Of a stretch of 64,000 bases of DNA, positions 8,773 to 18,004 are shown piece by piece (the first letter of the stretch is position 1; each line of letters opens with the position of its first letter). The notes under the pieces were generated by a model. It ran no database searches, was not told the DNA's origin, and was given only the letters and a program-made list of their open reading frames with translations. The stretch is from contig JAQGEF010000011.1 of assembly GCA_027854065.1 (NCBI GenBank), positions 86,468 through 150,467 of the forward strand, in the 5' to 3' direction. Both the position numbers and the translations under genes were made by a program. The DNA is from Polluticaenibacter yanchengensis. Lineage in GTDB: Bacteria > Bacteroidota > Bacteroidia > Chitinophagales > Chitinophagaceae.

Positions 8773-10710
8773 TTAACCGAATAATTCTACCCTGTTTTTA
8801 GAGGTATCGCCTACTAATATCTCAACTGCTTCGATAATGGCGTTGGTATCATAATGGCATTCTGCCTGTAGTTCTTTTAGCGTTCCATGCTCGATAAACT
8901 GATCAGGTATTCCCATTATTTTGACGGTTGGTTTGTAACCGTTCTCATTGGCGAATTCTAAAACTGCGCTGCCGAAACCACCAACAACGGTACCGTCTTC
9001 TATTGTTATAATTTTATCGAATTTCTCCAGTACTTCTGTTAGCAGAACTGTATCTAATGGTTTTACAAAGCGCATATCGTAATGTGCCGGATGAATGCCT
9101 TTTTGTTTTAAACTGGCAATGGCACTCTGAACAAAGTTGCCCGGATGTCCGATACTTAGGATTGCCACTTTTTCCCCGTCATTTATTTTCCGGCCTTTAC
9201 CTATTTCAACGGTTTGCATAGGGGTTTGCCATTCAGGCATTACACCTTCGCCACGCGGATAACGGATCACAAACGGGTATTTATTGTTATCTGATTGCGC
9301 AGTAAACATGAGGTTCCGAAGTTCCTGCTCGTTCATTGGCGCACTGATAATCATATTCGGGATGCAACGGAAGTAGGCAATATCATAAGCACCGTGGTGC
9401 GTAGGACCATCTTCGCCTACCAGGCCTGCACGATCAAGACATAGCACTACCGGCAATTTCTGAATGGCGATATCGTGTACGACCTGGTCGTAAGAGCGTT
9501 GCATGAAGCTGCTGTAAATGTTACAGAATACACGCATGCCTTGTGTTGCCAGGCCTGCGCTTAATGTTACGGCATGTTGCTCACAAATACCTACATCAAG
9601 GGCGCGCGCCGGCATTTTGTCCATCATGAACTTAAGCGACGAGCCGCTCGGCATGGCAGGCGTAATACCCATAATCAAGGGATTTTGTTCTGCCAGTTCT
9701 ACAATGGTATGTCCGAACACATCCTGGTATTTTGGCGGCTGCGGGGTATTGAAAACTTTCTTTTTGATCTCACCGGTTACTTTATCAAATAAACCGGGCG
9801 CATGCCATTTGGTCTGGTCTTTTTCTGCTAATTCATAGCCTTTGCCTTTGACTGTAACAATGTGTAAAATCTTTGGCCCGGGAATTTTCTTTAAATCATT
9901 CAGAGTATCTACCAGTTTGGTAATATTATGACCGTCTATAGGGCCGAAATACCGGATATTTAATGCTTCGAAGAGATTGCTGTTGCTGTTTAAAGTTGAC
10001 TTTAAACCTTCTCCTATTTTATGGGCGACTCCACGGCTGATTTTTTTCCCTGGTAATTTGCCTAACAAATCCCATAACTCGTCTTTGAATTTATTGTACG
10101 CCGGTGAGGTTGTAATATCTGTCAGATATTCTCTTAATGCGCCTACATTAGGATCGATGCTCATACAGTTGTCATTGAGAACAATGAGCATATCGGCATC
10201 GGTGATGCCTGCGTGGTTCATAGCTTCGAATGCCATGCCTGCTGTCATACTGCCATCGCCAATTACGGCGACGCTCTTGCGGTTTTCGCCTTTGATTTTT
10301 GCGGCAATGGCCATACCTAAAGCCGCAGAAATAGATGTACTGCTATGACCTACTCCAAAAGTATCATACTCGCTTTCGCTGCGCTTCGGGAACCCGCTTA
10401 ATCCTTTATATTTCCTGTTGGTGATGAATTCATCCCGCCTGCCGGTAAGAATTTTATGTCCGTAAGCCTGGTGACCTACGTCCCAAACCAATTGATCGAA
10501 GGGCGTATTGTAAACATAATGTAATGCTACAGAAAGCTCCACTACGCCTAAACTTGCAGCAAAGTGGCCGCCATGAATACTTACGACATCAATGATGTAT
10601 TGTCTCAATTCGTCACATACAAGATGTAACTGTTCAGGCTTCAACTTTTTTAAGTCGTCGGGATTATTAATGTTCTTTAGTAATTCACCAGCGGGTATTT
10701 GCATTTTCAA
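8773..10710 (-). CDS. dxs: 1-deoxy-D-xylulose-5-phosphate synthase
   Basis: DXS condenses pyruvate and glyceraldehyde-3-phosphate to DXP, the first step of the MEP isoprenoid pathway, which supplies the menaquinone side chain and undecaprenyl carrier. The 645-residue protein shows the thiamine-diphosphate motif GDGSMTAGMAFEAMN from about 151 with NDN at 179-181, the HHGAYD-containing pyrimidine-domain segment and the conserved EDGTVVGGFGS segment of the C-terminal transketolase domain. The ATG at 10710 lies 16 nt downstream of a TAATTTTG box, giving a short leader. It is transcribed alone. Confidence 0.97.
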   Translation of the reverse strand: MKMQIPAGELLKNINNPDDLKKLKPEQLHLVCDELRQYIIDVVSIHGGHFAASLGVVELSVALHYVYNTPFDQLVWDVGHQAYGHKILTGRRDEFITNRKYKGLSGFPKRSESEYDTFGVGHSSTSISAALGMAIAAKIKGENRKSVAVIGDGSMTAGMAFEAMNHAGITDADMLIVLNDNCMSIDPNVGALREYLTDITTSPAYNKFKDELWDLLGKLPGKKISRGVAHKIGEGLKSTLNSNSNLFEALNIRYFGPIDGHNITKLVDTLNDLKKIPGPKILHIVTVKGKGYELAEKDQTKWHAPGLFDKVTGEIKKKVFNTPQPPKYQDVFGHTIVELAEQNPLIMGITPAMPSGSSLKFMMDKMPARALDVGICEQHAVTLSAGLATQGMRVFCNIYSSFMQRSYDQVVHDIAIQKLPVVLCLDRAGLVGEDGPTHHGAYDIAYFRCIPNMIISAPMNEQELRNLMFTAQSDNNKYPFVIRYPRGEGVMPEWQTPMQTVEIGKGRKINDGEKVAILSIGHPGNFVQSAIASLKQKGIHPAHYDMRFVKPLDTVLLTEVLEKFDKIITIEDGTVVGGFGSAVLEFANENGYKPTVKIMGIPDQFIEHGTLKELQAECHYDTNAIIEAVEILVGDTSKNRVELFG

Positions 10711-10726
10711 GCGATTTGACAGTTAG

Positions 10727-10734
10727 CAAAATTA
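10727..10734 (-). promoter_or_regulatory. Putative -7 box of dxs (TAATTTTG)
   Basis: On the minus strand TAATTTTG matches TAnnTTTG and ends 16 nt before the dxs ATG, which would give a leader of only about 12 nt. No clear -33 TTTG accompanies it. Confidence 0.45.
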
Positions 10735-10883
10735 CAGTTTTTATTTATAAAACAGTCTATTTTTAACAATTGGTTACTGATGACAAATATATGGGATTAA
10801 AAGGGCAAAAAAAGGTTGCTATTTGTAATATATTACGGGAATGAAATGGTTTATAATGAAATGATTATACATGCAAATAATGC

Positions 10884-11207
10884 GGGGCCGACTATCCCAA
10901 ATTTCATTATAGCCTTTCTTGCCGGGCATTAGAAGATTCTCAGCTCTGAAAGCAGCTACAAATATTTTGGATGCCACGCTTTAATGGTGATTAAAGGCTG
11001 GCATCCAAAGCTCAGGTTCCGGGTAGGGAGGACCAATGATTAATGGTAATTGATAACCAGCCTGGACAGTGTTGCCGGACACGGAACTTTAAAGTATCGC
11101 AGCGCGTAAGGGATAGAATAAAGTACCCCACAGGCGGCTGATGCTATTGTTTTGGCGAAGCTGCGATGCCTGATTGCCGCCGAGGAGTACTTATGATAGC
11201 CCGGCCC
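10884..11207 (+). ncRNA. Structured non-coding element upstream of sucB (putative RNA)
   Basis: No plausible reading frame crosses this GC-richer island in an AT-rich 730-bp spacer. An outer pairing joins GGGGCCGACTATC (10884-10896) to GATAGCCCGGCCC (11195-11207). Nested inside is a hairpin at 10966-11009 with 19-base arms, mismatched at two positions. A second stem joins 11121-11138 to 11176-11192 (AAGTAC.. with ..GTACTT, and GGCGGC with GCCGCC). ATCGCAGC at 11096-11103 can pair with GCTGCGAT at 11160-11167, crossing the previous stem and forming a potential pseudoknot. I do not match it to tmRNA, RNase P, 6S or SRP RNA. It may be a repeat related to the R1 family, or an RNA. Strand is uncertain. 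Confidence 0.45.
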
Positions 11208-11350
11208 TTTTGCCTGAATGAAGGTTTACATGCTTTTATTGATAAAAACGGCTTTTGAAAGGGCGGCAAAAGGGATACGCCCAAAAGAAAAAATGATTGA
11301 AAATAACGTTTGCGTATAAAAAAAGTTATAATTAAAATTGGCTATCTTTT

Positions 11351-11384
11351 TTTGAACGGTATATAGTAAAAGTTGCTAAATTTG
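11351..11384 (+). promoter_or_regulatory. Putative promoter of sucB (TTTG-N22-TAAATTTG)
   Basis: A -33 TTTG at 11351-11354 and a -7 TAAATTTG at 11377-11384 are separated by 22 bp, near the Bacteroidota primary promoter spacing. Transcription would start near 11389, about 53 nt before the ATG. Confidence 0.6.
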
Positions 11385-11441
11385 CTCACATTAATTTTAG
11401 AAATACTCATGTAGGGTATTCCCTACCAAATAAAAAATCAA

Positions 11442-12695
11442 ATGGCGTTAGAAATTAAAGTACCTACCGTTGGCGAGAGCATCAGCGAGGTAACACTTGC
11501 AAAATGGACTAAAAAAGAAGGTGATTATGTTGAGAGAGACGAAATAATTGCTGAATTAGAAAGCGAAAAAGCAACTTTTGAGATCAATGCCGAGCAAGCT
11601 GGTGTTCTACATTTAGTAGCTAACGAAGGCGATACTTTAAACATTGGCGACGTGGTTTGTACGATTGATACGGAAGCGGGCGCGCCTGCTGCTGCACCAT
11701 CTGCCGCTACAGAAGCGCCGAAACCGGTGGAAACAACATCTGCTCCGGTAGACGAAAAAACGCCTACACCGTCTGTAAGTGTACAGGCCCCTACGCCTGC
11801 TCCTGCTGCGGATGTGAAAGCTACCCCGGTAGCAGCAGCTATTATTGCTGATAAAAAAATTGATACGAAAGAGGTTCAGGCTTCGGGATCTAACGGCAAG
11901 ATCTTAAAACAGGATGTATTAGATGTGCTTAATAACCCTGGTAAAAAACCTGGTTCCGTGGCTTTCTCAAGAGAGGAAAAGGCGGAAAAAATGAGCAACC
12001 TGCGCCGTACTATCAGTCGCCGTTTGGTTGAAGCTAAAAATACTACGGCTATGCTGACCACTTTTAACGAAGTGGACATGAGCGCAATCATGGAATTGCG
12101 TAAAAAATATAAAGATGTATTTAAAACATCTCATGGTGTGAACCTTGGTTTTATGAGCTTTTTTACGAAAGCTTGTACGTATGCACTGCAGGAATGGCCT
12201 AGCGTGAACGCTTATATTGATGGCGACCATATTGTATATCACAATTATTGCGATATTTCTATTGCGGTAAGTGCGCCTAAAGGCCTGGTTGTACCGGTGA
12301 TCCGTAATGCGGAAAGTCTTAGCATGGCAGAAATTGAAAAAGAAGTGGTTAAACTGGCCAGTAAAGCACGTGATAATAAACTGACCATTGATGAGATGAC
12401 TGGTGGCACATTTACAATTACAAATGGTGGTGTTTTCGGTAGCTTGCTGAGCACTCCTATCATTAATATTCCTCAGAGTGCCATCTTAGGTATGCACAAA
12501 ATACAGGAGCGCCCGGTTGCTGAAAACGGTCAGGTGGTGATTAAACCAATGATGTACGTGGCATTGAGCTATGACCACCGTATTATTGATGGTCGCGAGA
12601 GTGTTAGCTTCCTGGTTCGCGTTAAAGAATTATTAGAGAACCCTGAATTATTGTTGTTCGGTAAAAGTCCTGTACAGGCTTTATTGGAGCTGTAA
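11442..12695 (+). CDS. sucB: Dihydrolipoyllysine-residue succinyltransferase (2-oxoglutarate dehydrogenase E2)
   Basis: This is the E2 core of the 2-oxoglutarate dehydrogenase complex, moving the succinyl group from lipoamide to CoA in the TCA cycle. The 417-residue chain has one lipoyl domain (1-76) with lipoylated Lys43 in [10 protein letters not shown], an Ala/Pro linker, a peripheral-subunit-binding domain (about 130-168) and the catalytic acyltransferase domain with His379 and Asp383 in HRIIDGRES. The motif and single lipoyl domain favour succinyl- over acetyltransferase. sucA (E1) is not adjacent, so E1 and E2 appear uncoupled here. A promoter lies upstream and a strong hairpin downstream, so it is monocistronic. 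Confidence 0.95.
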   Translation: MALEIKVPTVGESISEVTLAKWTKKEGDYVERDEIIAELESEKATFEINAEQAGVLHLVANEGDTLNIGDVVCTIDTEAGAPAAAPSAATEAPKPVETTSAPVDEKTPTPSVSVQAPTPAPAADVKATPVAAAIIADKKIDTKEVQASGSNGKILKQDVLDVLNNPGKKPGSVAFSREEKAEKMSNLRRTISRRLVEAKNTTAMLTTFNEVDMSAIMELRKKYKDVFKTSHGVNLGFMSFFTKACTYALQEWPSVNAYIDGDHIVYHNYCDISIAVSAPKGLVVPVIRNAESLSMAEIEKEVVKLASKARDNKLTIDEMTGGTFTITNGGVFGSLLSTPIINIPQSAILGMHKIQERPVAENGQVVIKPMMYVALSYDHRIIDGRESVSFLVRVKELLENPELLLFGKSPVQALLEL

Positions 12696-12716
12696 TTTTC
12701 GGCGGTTTATTGATAG

Positions 12717-12748
12717 AAAAACGGCAACTGGTTCAGTTGCCGTTTTTT
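12717..12748 (+). terminator. Intrinsic terminator of sucB
   Basis: AAAAACGGCAACT pairs with AGTTGCCGTTTTT and is followed by a T-run, 22 bp after the sucB stop codon. Confidence 0.88.
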
Positions 12749-12795
12749 ATTGGGTATTTGCCGGGGGGGTGTTTTACCTACCCTCAGAGATATTC

Positions 12796-12832
12796 TAAAA
12801 ATCAGCATCTATCAGCGGTTGTATGCTTCTGA
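12796..12832 (+). repeat. Partial R2 repeat
   Basis: The first half of the R2 consensus is recognisable (AAAATCAGC, ATCAGCGGTTGTAT), then it diverges. The rest of the 12749-13015 spacer holds no gene I can support; its right part has an inverted GCCTAAT/ATTAGGC pair that could end the minus-strand DUF4395 transcript. Confidence 0.45.
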
Positions 12833-13015
12833 ACATAAATAGTCAGTTGATATAGCAGAGGCTTTCATCCCATTTAGGAATGATCCATCTACCATTCTCA
12901 GAGAGAGAACAGTAACCAGAGTGACAAGACACTTAAAAGTGCCATCATGAAGAATTCTCCATGCAACTGCCTAATCAAAAAATATCAATATTAGGCACTC
13001 CCATTTATACAGGAA

Positions 13016-13441
13016 TTATTGCTTGATAAACGGGACGACGAGGTAGCTATACGCATAACAGCCCAGGCAAATATTAAATACTGCTTCTAAAAATGCGGCA
13101 ACCATTAATAACCCGGCTACGATGATAACTGCTGTCATTGCATTAAATAATAATAAAACAAGGATTAAGATTGAAAACGAAAAACCTAGTAATGCCGCAA
13201 ACTTTTTAGGTGGCGCGAAAACCTGTTTTGGCTTTACATTGGCTTTGCGCAAAATTGTTTTGCCGATAAAAGCTAATGGTGACAGAGCATTTGTAAATGC
13301 GCGTATGGCGAAATCCGCCACTAAAAAAGCTGCAATCAAACGGGACTGAAACAGGAGTAAGATCACTGTTAAAACCAATACCTGTGCGGCCACTAACCGG
13401 ATGACATTACTGTCTTTATACAAATTTTTCGCGTTTGTCAT
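13016..13441 (-). CDS. DUF4395 family membrane protein
   Basis: The 141-residue protein has four predicted membrane helices and the family signature near the C-terminus (FNICLGCYAYSYLV), which includes a CxxC pair. DUF4395 proteins occur in many phyla, often next to thioredoxin- or rhodanese-like genes, and are suspected to act with membrane thiol chemistry; the biochemical role is not known. Here it sits one base downstream of the TlpA gene stop region (13443), in the same operon, which supports a shared envelope-redox task. Confidence 0.85.
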   Translation of the reverse strand: MTNAKNLYKDSNVIRLVAAQVLVLTVILLLFQSRLIAAFLVADFAIRAFTNALSPLAFIGKTILRKANVKPKQVFAPPKKFAALLGFSFSILILVLLLFNAMTAVIIVAGLLMVAAFLEAVFNICLGCYAYSYLVVPFIKQ

Positions 13442-13442
13442 A

Positions 13443-14549
13443 TTACTTAAAGATTGCTGCCAATGTTTCCTGTAAGTCCTCTCCTCTTATATTTCTGGCA
13501 ACTATTTTCCCGTCTTTATCTATTAATAAATTCTGAGGAATGGCTTTGATATCATATAGTTTAGCGACTTCATTATCCCAGAATTTCAGGTCTGAAACAT
13601 GTGTCCACGCGAGTTTATCGTCGTGAATGGCTTTTAACCATTTATCTTTTTGCCCCGGACGGTCCAAAGATACGCCTAAAACCGTAAATCCTTTATCCTG
13701 ATACTTTTGAAAAGCGGCTACCACATTCGGATTTTCAGCCCGGCAAGGACCGCACCAGCTTGCCCAGAAATCTATTAAAACAAATTGTCCTTTCAGCGAT
13801 GCCAGGCTAACCGGGTTACCAGATGTGTCTTCCTGCGTGAATGGAATGGCCGGCTTACCGATTTCTAACTGGCGGGCAGTTTGAATGCGATTTTTAAAAA
13901 GCTTACCGGTTGCTGTATTTTTAATAGCCGGCGATAGTAAATTATACACAGGCTCTACCCTTGCCGCATCTATAGCATAACCACTGAATTGGGCTAAAGC
14001 GTATAGGCCTACCGGGGAGTGCTTTCCTTTATTTTTAATGTAGCCGATATATACTTTTTCATTGATACGGTTGTTTTCAGCTTCTATTTCTTTACTTAAT
14101 TTTTTAAGTGCTTCTTCGTTGGCTTCCTTGTCCTTATACAATAAGGAACGTTGGGTATACAATGCCGATAGCGCTTTCCTGTTCGCTTCCAGGTCTTTCT
14201 GGATAGCAGTAAAGTCTTCGTGTGTCCTAGAACCTGTAACGGTAGCATGCTTTAAGGAATCTTTCACCTGCAATTCTATTTTACCTTTTTCCAGGTACAC
14301 TTCTATATAATCGCTTCCAGGCCGGCCTTTGTTTTCGGCTTCCTGCTTTTTTGCTTTCACCGTCAGCTTAGCCAGTATGGGCTCTTCTAAAGCCGTATTA
14401 AAACTGACTTGCTTTTTGTCAGCGATCTCAACGGAATCGTTGTAACGGACTTTGGTCAATGTATTGTAATAGGTAAGATATAATGTTTCTGCTTCGTAAT
14501 TTAAGCCGGATAGATCTACTGATATTGTAAGGTTCGACGCTTTGTGCAC
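13443..14549 (-). CDS. TlpA-family thioredoxin-like protein with DUF4369-like N-domain; probable frame break in signal peptide
   Basis: The open frame begins at a GTG at 14549 (MHKASNLTISVDL). The N-terminal part (about 1-105) resembles DUF4369, a helical linker with charged coiled-coil character follows (110-165), and the TlpA/AhpC-type thioredoxin domain begins near 230 with the active site WCGPC (Cys266, Cys269). These proteins reduce disulfides in the periplasm and need a signal peptide, which this start lacks. An ATG at 14620 encodes MKIYLTILLPG in a different frame; one extra G in the G4 run at 14588-14591 would join it to ASIFQFNTASA-KDVHKASN and give a normal signal peptide. So the gene is either frameshifted, phase-variable or affected by a sequence error. 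It is co-transcribed with DUF4395. Confidence 0.85.
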   Translation of the reverse strand: MHKASNLTISVDLSGLNYEAETLYLTYYNTLTKVRYNDSVEIADKKQVSFNTALEEPILAKLTVKAKKQEAENKGRPGSDYIEVYLEKGKIELQVKDSLKHATVTGSRTHEDFTAIQKDLEANRKALSALYTQRSLLYKDKEANEEALKKLSKEIEAENNRINEKVYIGYIKNKGKHSPVGLYALAQFSGYAIDAARVEPVYNLLSPAIKNTATGKLFKNRIQTARQLEIGKPAIPFTQEDTSGNPVSLASLKGQFVLIDFWASWCGPCRAENPNVVAAFQKYQDKGFTVLGVSLDRPGQKDKWLKAIHDDKLAWTHVSDLKFWDNEVAKLYDIKAIPQNLLIDKDGKIVARNIRGEDLQETLAAIFK

Positions 14550-14652
14550 GTCTTTTGCCGATGCTGTATTGAACTGGAATATTGATGCCCCGGCAATAAG
14601 ATAGTTAAGTATATTTTCATGAGAACTGCCTATTTGTTTTAATTAATTAAGA

Positions 14653-14660
14653 CAAATATA
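14653..14660 (-). promoter_or_regulatory. Putative -7 box of the tlpA operon (TATATTTG)
   Basis: TATATTTG on the minus strand matches TAnnTTTG and lies about 33 nt upstream of the ATG at 14620. Its position supports 14620, not the GTG at 14549, as the original start of the TlpA gene. Confidence 0.5.
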
Positions 14661-14713
14661 GCAAGAAAACCAATTGTACACTTAATGAGTGAACAATTAG
14701 TTTTCCTGTATCG

Positions 14714-16756
14714 TTACTTCATTTTTTCCAGTTGTCCTTTCAGCGCCAGCATTTCATCCCGCAACCTGGCCGCCTCTATAAAGTCCATATCTTTTGCAGC
14801 CTTATCCATTGCTTTTTTGGCTGCCGCGACTCTTTTTTCCATTTGCGGAATTGTAATATATGTGCCCGGATCTTCAGCAGCTACATATTTGGTAATGCCT
14901 TCATCATTCTGAATAGCATAAGGTTTGCTTTCATCAAACCCTTTGATATCTAAAACACTGGTTTGCTTCATTATCTGCTCTATGCTTTTCTTCACGGTTT
15001 TCGGTGTAATACCGTGAGCAATATTATAAGCCACTTGTTTCTCCCGGCGACGGTTGGTTTCATCAATGGTCTTTTGCATACTCATGGTCATTTTATCCGC
15101 ATAGAATATTACCAGGCCATCCACGTTACGCGCGGCCCTTCCCGCCGTCTGGGTCAGACTGCGTTCGTTACGCAAAAAGCCTTCTTTGTCGGCATCCAGA
15201 ATAGCTACCAAGCTCACTTCGGGTAAATCGAGCCCTTCTCTCAGTAAGTTCACGCCCACAAGTACATCTATTTCTCCTAAACGCAATTCACGTAAAATCT
15301 CCACACGTTCCAGCGTATCTACTTCGCTATGGATATACTTACTTTTAATATTGATACGGCCGAGGTACTTATCCATTTCTTCTGCCATTCTTTTGGTAAG
15401 TGTAGTCACGAGTACCCTGTCACCTTTTTTTACCCTGTTATCTATTTCATCCAGCAAGTCATCTATCTGGTTAACGGACGGGCGGACTTCAATAGGTGGA
15501 TCCAGGAGACCGGTTGGGCGTACGATCTGTTCGACTACCAAACCTTCCGTTTTCTCCAGTTCATACTCTCCCGGTGTGGCGGATACATAAATAACCTGGT
15601 TCACCAGGCTTTCAAATTCATGAAAGTTTAACGGGCGGTTATCCAATGCGCTCGGGAGACGGAAACCAAAATCTACCAATATCATTTTGCGACTCCTGTC
15701 ACCGCCATACATCGCACTTAATTGTGGTATCGTCTGGTGGCTCTCATCTATGATGCATAAAAAATCATCCGGAAAATAATCTAACAGGCAGAACGGCCTT
15801 GTTCCGGGATTTCTCCTGTCAAAAAAACGGGAATAATTCTCCACGCCGTTACAATAACCGAGTTCACGGATCATTTCTATATCGTACTCTACGCGTTCTT
15901 TTAAACGCTGCGCTTCCAGCAATCGGCCATTTTCCGTAAAATATTCTACCTGGGCGTTGCATTCATCCTGTATCTCATTCATTACCTGTACAAGAATATC
16001 TTTGGGTGCCAGGTACATTTTGGCCGGGAAAATAGATACGTAATCCAGTGAGCCGGTCCGTCTTCCGGTTTCTATATCCAGGGAATCAATTGAATCGATC
16101 TCATCCCCGAAGAAGCTGATCCGGTAACCGCCATCGAGATACGGCAGGTTAATATCTACGGTATCACCTTTTACACGAAAGGTACCGCGTTCGAAATCAC
16201 CATCGCTGCGGGCATAAGTACTGTTGACCAACGCATGTAAAAATCCCTGCCTGCTGACGGTTTCCCCTACCGATACCCTTACAATACCGTTCTTAAAATC
16301 TGTCGGGTTACCAATACCGTAAATACAGCTGACTGACGCAACAATGACAACATCCCGCCTGCCGCTTAATAGTTCTGTGGTAGCCTGCAAACGCAGTTTA
16401 TCCAGTTCTTCATTGATGTTCAGATCTTTTTCTATATAAGTATCACTTACCGGCAGGTAAGCTTCCGGTTGATAATAATCATAATAACTCACATAATAGC
16501 CCACTGCATTGTCCGGGAAAAACTGCTTGAACTCCCCGTAAAGCTGGGCTACCAGTGTTTTGTTATGTGTCAGGATTAAGGTCGGACGCTGTGTCTGTTG
16601 TATTACATTCGCCATGGTAAAGGTTTTACCACTGCCGGTCACACCCAGTAAAGTCTGGTGCATTTCACCGTTATTAACGCCTTCTACTAATTGTGCAATA
16701 GCTCTCGGTTGGTCGCCACCCGGTTGAAATGGTGAATTGATTTTAAACTGCCCCAT
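14714..16756 (-). CDS. uvrB: Excinuclease ABC subunit B
   Basis: UvrB is the damage-verifying helicase-like subunit of nucleotide excision repair, loaded by UvrA and recruiting UvrC. The 680-residue product has Walker A GVTGSGKT at 38-45, the beta-hairpin segment YYVSYYDYYQPEAYLP from about 87 that clamps DNA, the DESH motif with VTLPQLSAMY-like following sequence, helicase motif VI region QTAGRAARN, and the C-terminal UVR domain (about 640-675) that contacts UvrC. Full length; the start MGQFKINSPFQPGGDQP is typical. It is a single gene, with uvrA and uvrC elsewhere. Confidence 0.98.
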   Translation of the reverse strand: MGQFKINSPFQPGGDQPRAIAQLVEGVNNGEMHQTLLGVTGSGKTFTMANVIQQTQRPTLILTHNKTLVAQLYGEFKQFFPDNAVGYYVSYYDYYQPEAYLPVSDTYIEKDLNINEELDKLRLQATTELLSGRRDVVIVASVSCIYGIGNPTDFKNGIVRVSVGETVSRQGFLHALVNSTYARSDGDFERGTFRVKGDTVDINLPYLDGGYRISFFGDEIDSIDSLDIETGRRTGSLDYVSIFPAKMYLAPKDILVQVMNEIQDECNAQVEYFTENGRLLEAQRLKERVEYDIEMIRELGYCNGVENYSRFFDRRNPGTRPFCLLDYFPDDFLCIIDESHQTIPQLSAMYGGDRSRKMILVDFGFRLPSALDNRPLNFHEFESLVNQVIYVSATPGEYELEKTEGLVVEQIVRPTGLLDPPIEVRPSVNQIDDLLDEIDNRVKKGDRVLVTTLTKRMAEEMDKYLGRINIKSKYIHSEVDTLERVEILRELRLGEIDVLVGVNLLREGLDLPEVSLVAILDADKEGFLRNERSLTQTAGRAARNVDGLVIFYADKMTMSMQKTIDETNRRREKQVAYNIAHGITPKTVKKSIEQIMKQTSVLDIKGFDESKPYAIQNDEGITKYVAAEDPGTYITIPQMEKRVAAAKKAMDKAAKDMDFIEAARLRDEMLALKGQLEKMK

Positions 16757-16952
16757 AGTTCATGCAAATTACAAAAGAATGAGCAGTTGAATAAATAATA
16801 GAGGGTTAAAATTCTTGCATGAACATTAAAGCTATTCTCTATCTCAAATAGCAGTTTATCAAAATACTAAAACAATGTAATCATTATCTCAATATGCAGA
16901 CTTTTGGTTACAGGTACTATTAATTACTTAACTGTGTTTCAATCTGCAATTT

Positions 16953-17963
16953 TCATTCTTTTCTTGCAAAATAAATCTTATAATCAGGATTTTTAATATA
17001 AATATTCCGTTCACTTTCATAAAGTTCACCTTCATCTTCATGCCAGTCTAACTGGCAATCATAAATATATTCAGCCTTATCAGCTACATATTTAAATACT
17101 TTTTCAAAGTTTTCCCAGGTAGCATTCTCACAACATTCACAATAACCATCATAAACGGCCAGATAACCACATATCTCACAATAATCAACTGTTCTGTACC
17201 TATTAAGCAATTGAACTTCCTTGGTTCTATAAGGTTCAGACAAGTTGTTTATAAATTCCCCGAACCCATTGTCCTTATTTGAAATCAACAGGTAATCCTT
17301 TGAATCTCGAAAATTAATATCAAGTACCACCTCTCTCTTATTTAAAAATTTCTTTTTATCATCAAAACCAATATTGCTGATCTCATTCCAATTATAAACC
17401 TTCTTATTGTATATAAATCCTGATTGAGTTATTCTAATAACATTGCGGCATTTCAAATAGTGATACCGACATAATACACTTAACCAACCTCCTGAAATTC
17501 TTTCAAAACCATCTTTACCACAAGTTTCGCATATACGTTTTGATTTTTCCTCGTATTTAGTTATAATGTTATCTAATACACTTCCATACTCACTCTTTGT
17601 CGAAAATCTTAATGAAGCATACTTTTCTTTTATCACATATATTTTTTTGTCCCATCCATTAGCATAAAGCTCTTTGATCAGTTCGATAACCAATGGATAC
17701 CAGCCTTCATTGATACTTAGCTCTATTCCATTTAACGCAGCTAACTTTTTAAGGTCGTGTGCATTAATCTCATCATTAATAATAAAATCGTCCAGGTTAG
17801 TACTATGCTTATTTACATATTCGACCTCTAAGTAGGGATCATTTTTTACAATGTGTTTATACGGAAGATTCTCCTTAGATTTTCGTTTAGTGCGATTCGT
17901 CATAGCATATAACATTAATGCTATCCAAATAGAGAAAAAAAAGAAGGTGAATAAAGCAGCCAT
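16953..17963 (-). CDS. Membrane-anchored protein with two zinc-ribbon-like cysteine clusters, function unknown
   Basis: The 336-residue protein begins with one membrane helix (about 3-21) followed by a basic stretch. Residues 85-170 contain a GWYPLVIELIKEL segment, an IKEKYASLRF segment and a C145-x2-C148 .. C165-x2-H168 cluster. I recognise this arrangement from small proteins of phages and polymorphic-toxin neighbourhoods, but cannot name a function. A middle part (180-245) is predicted beta-rich. A second cluster has C262-x2-C265 .. C275, C277, C278. The gene looks more AT-rich than its neighbours, which hints at recent acquisition. It ends the minus-strand run after the DUF4294 gene, 41 bp away. 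Confidence 0.75.
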   Translation of the reverse strand: MAALFTFFFFSIWIALMLYAMTNRTKRKSKENLPYKHIVKNDPYLEVEYVNKHSTNLDDFIINDEINAHDLKKLAALNGIELSINEGWYPLVIELIKELYANGWDKKIYVIKEKYASLRFSTKSEYGSVLDNIITKYEEKSKRICETCGKDGFERISGGWLSVLCRYHYLKCRNVIRITQSGFIYNKKVYNWNEISNIGFDDKKKFLNKREVVLDINFRDSKDYLLISNKDNGFGEFINNLSEPYRTKEVQLLNRYRTVDYCEICGYLAVYDGYCECCENATWENFEKVFKYVADKAEYIYDCQLDWHEDEGELYESERNIYIKNPDYKIYFARKE

Positions 17964-18004
17964 TATAATCGTTGAAAGTTAAGAAGCTAAGTATTAAATA
18001 GAAT

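Noticed and set aside
10884-11207. tmRNA, RNase P RNA, 6S RNA or SRP RNA
   Set aside because: None of the conserved cores that I know for these RNAs is present.
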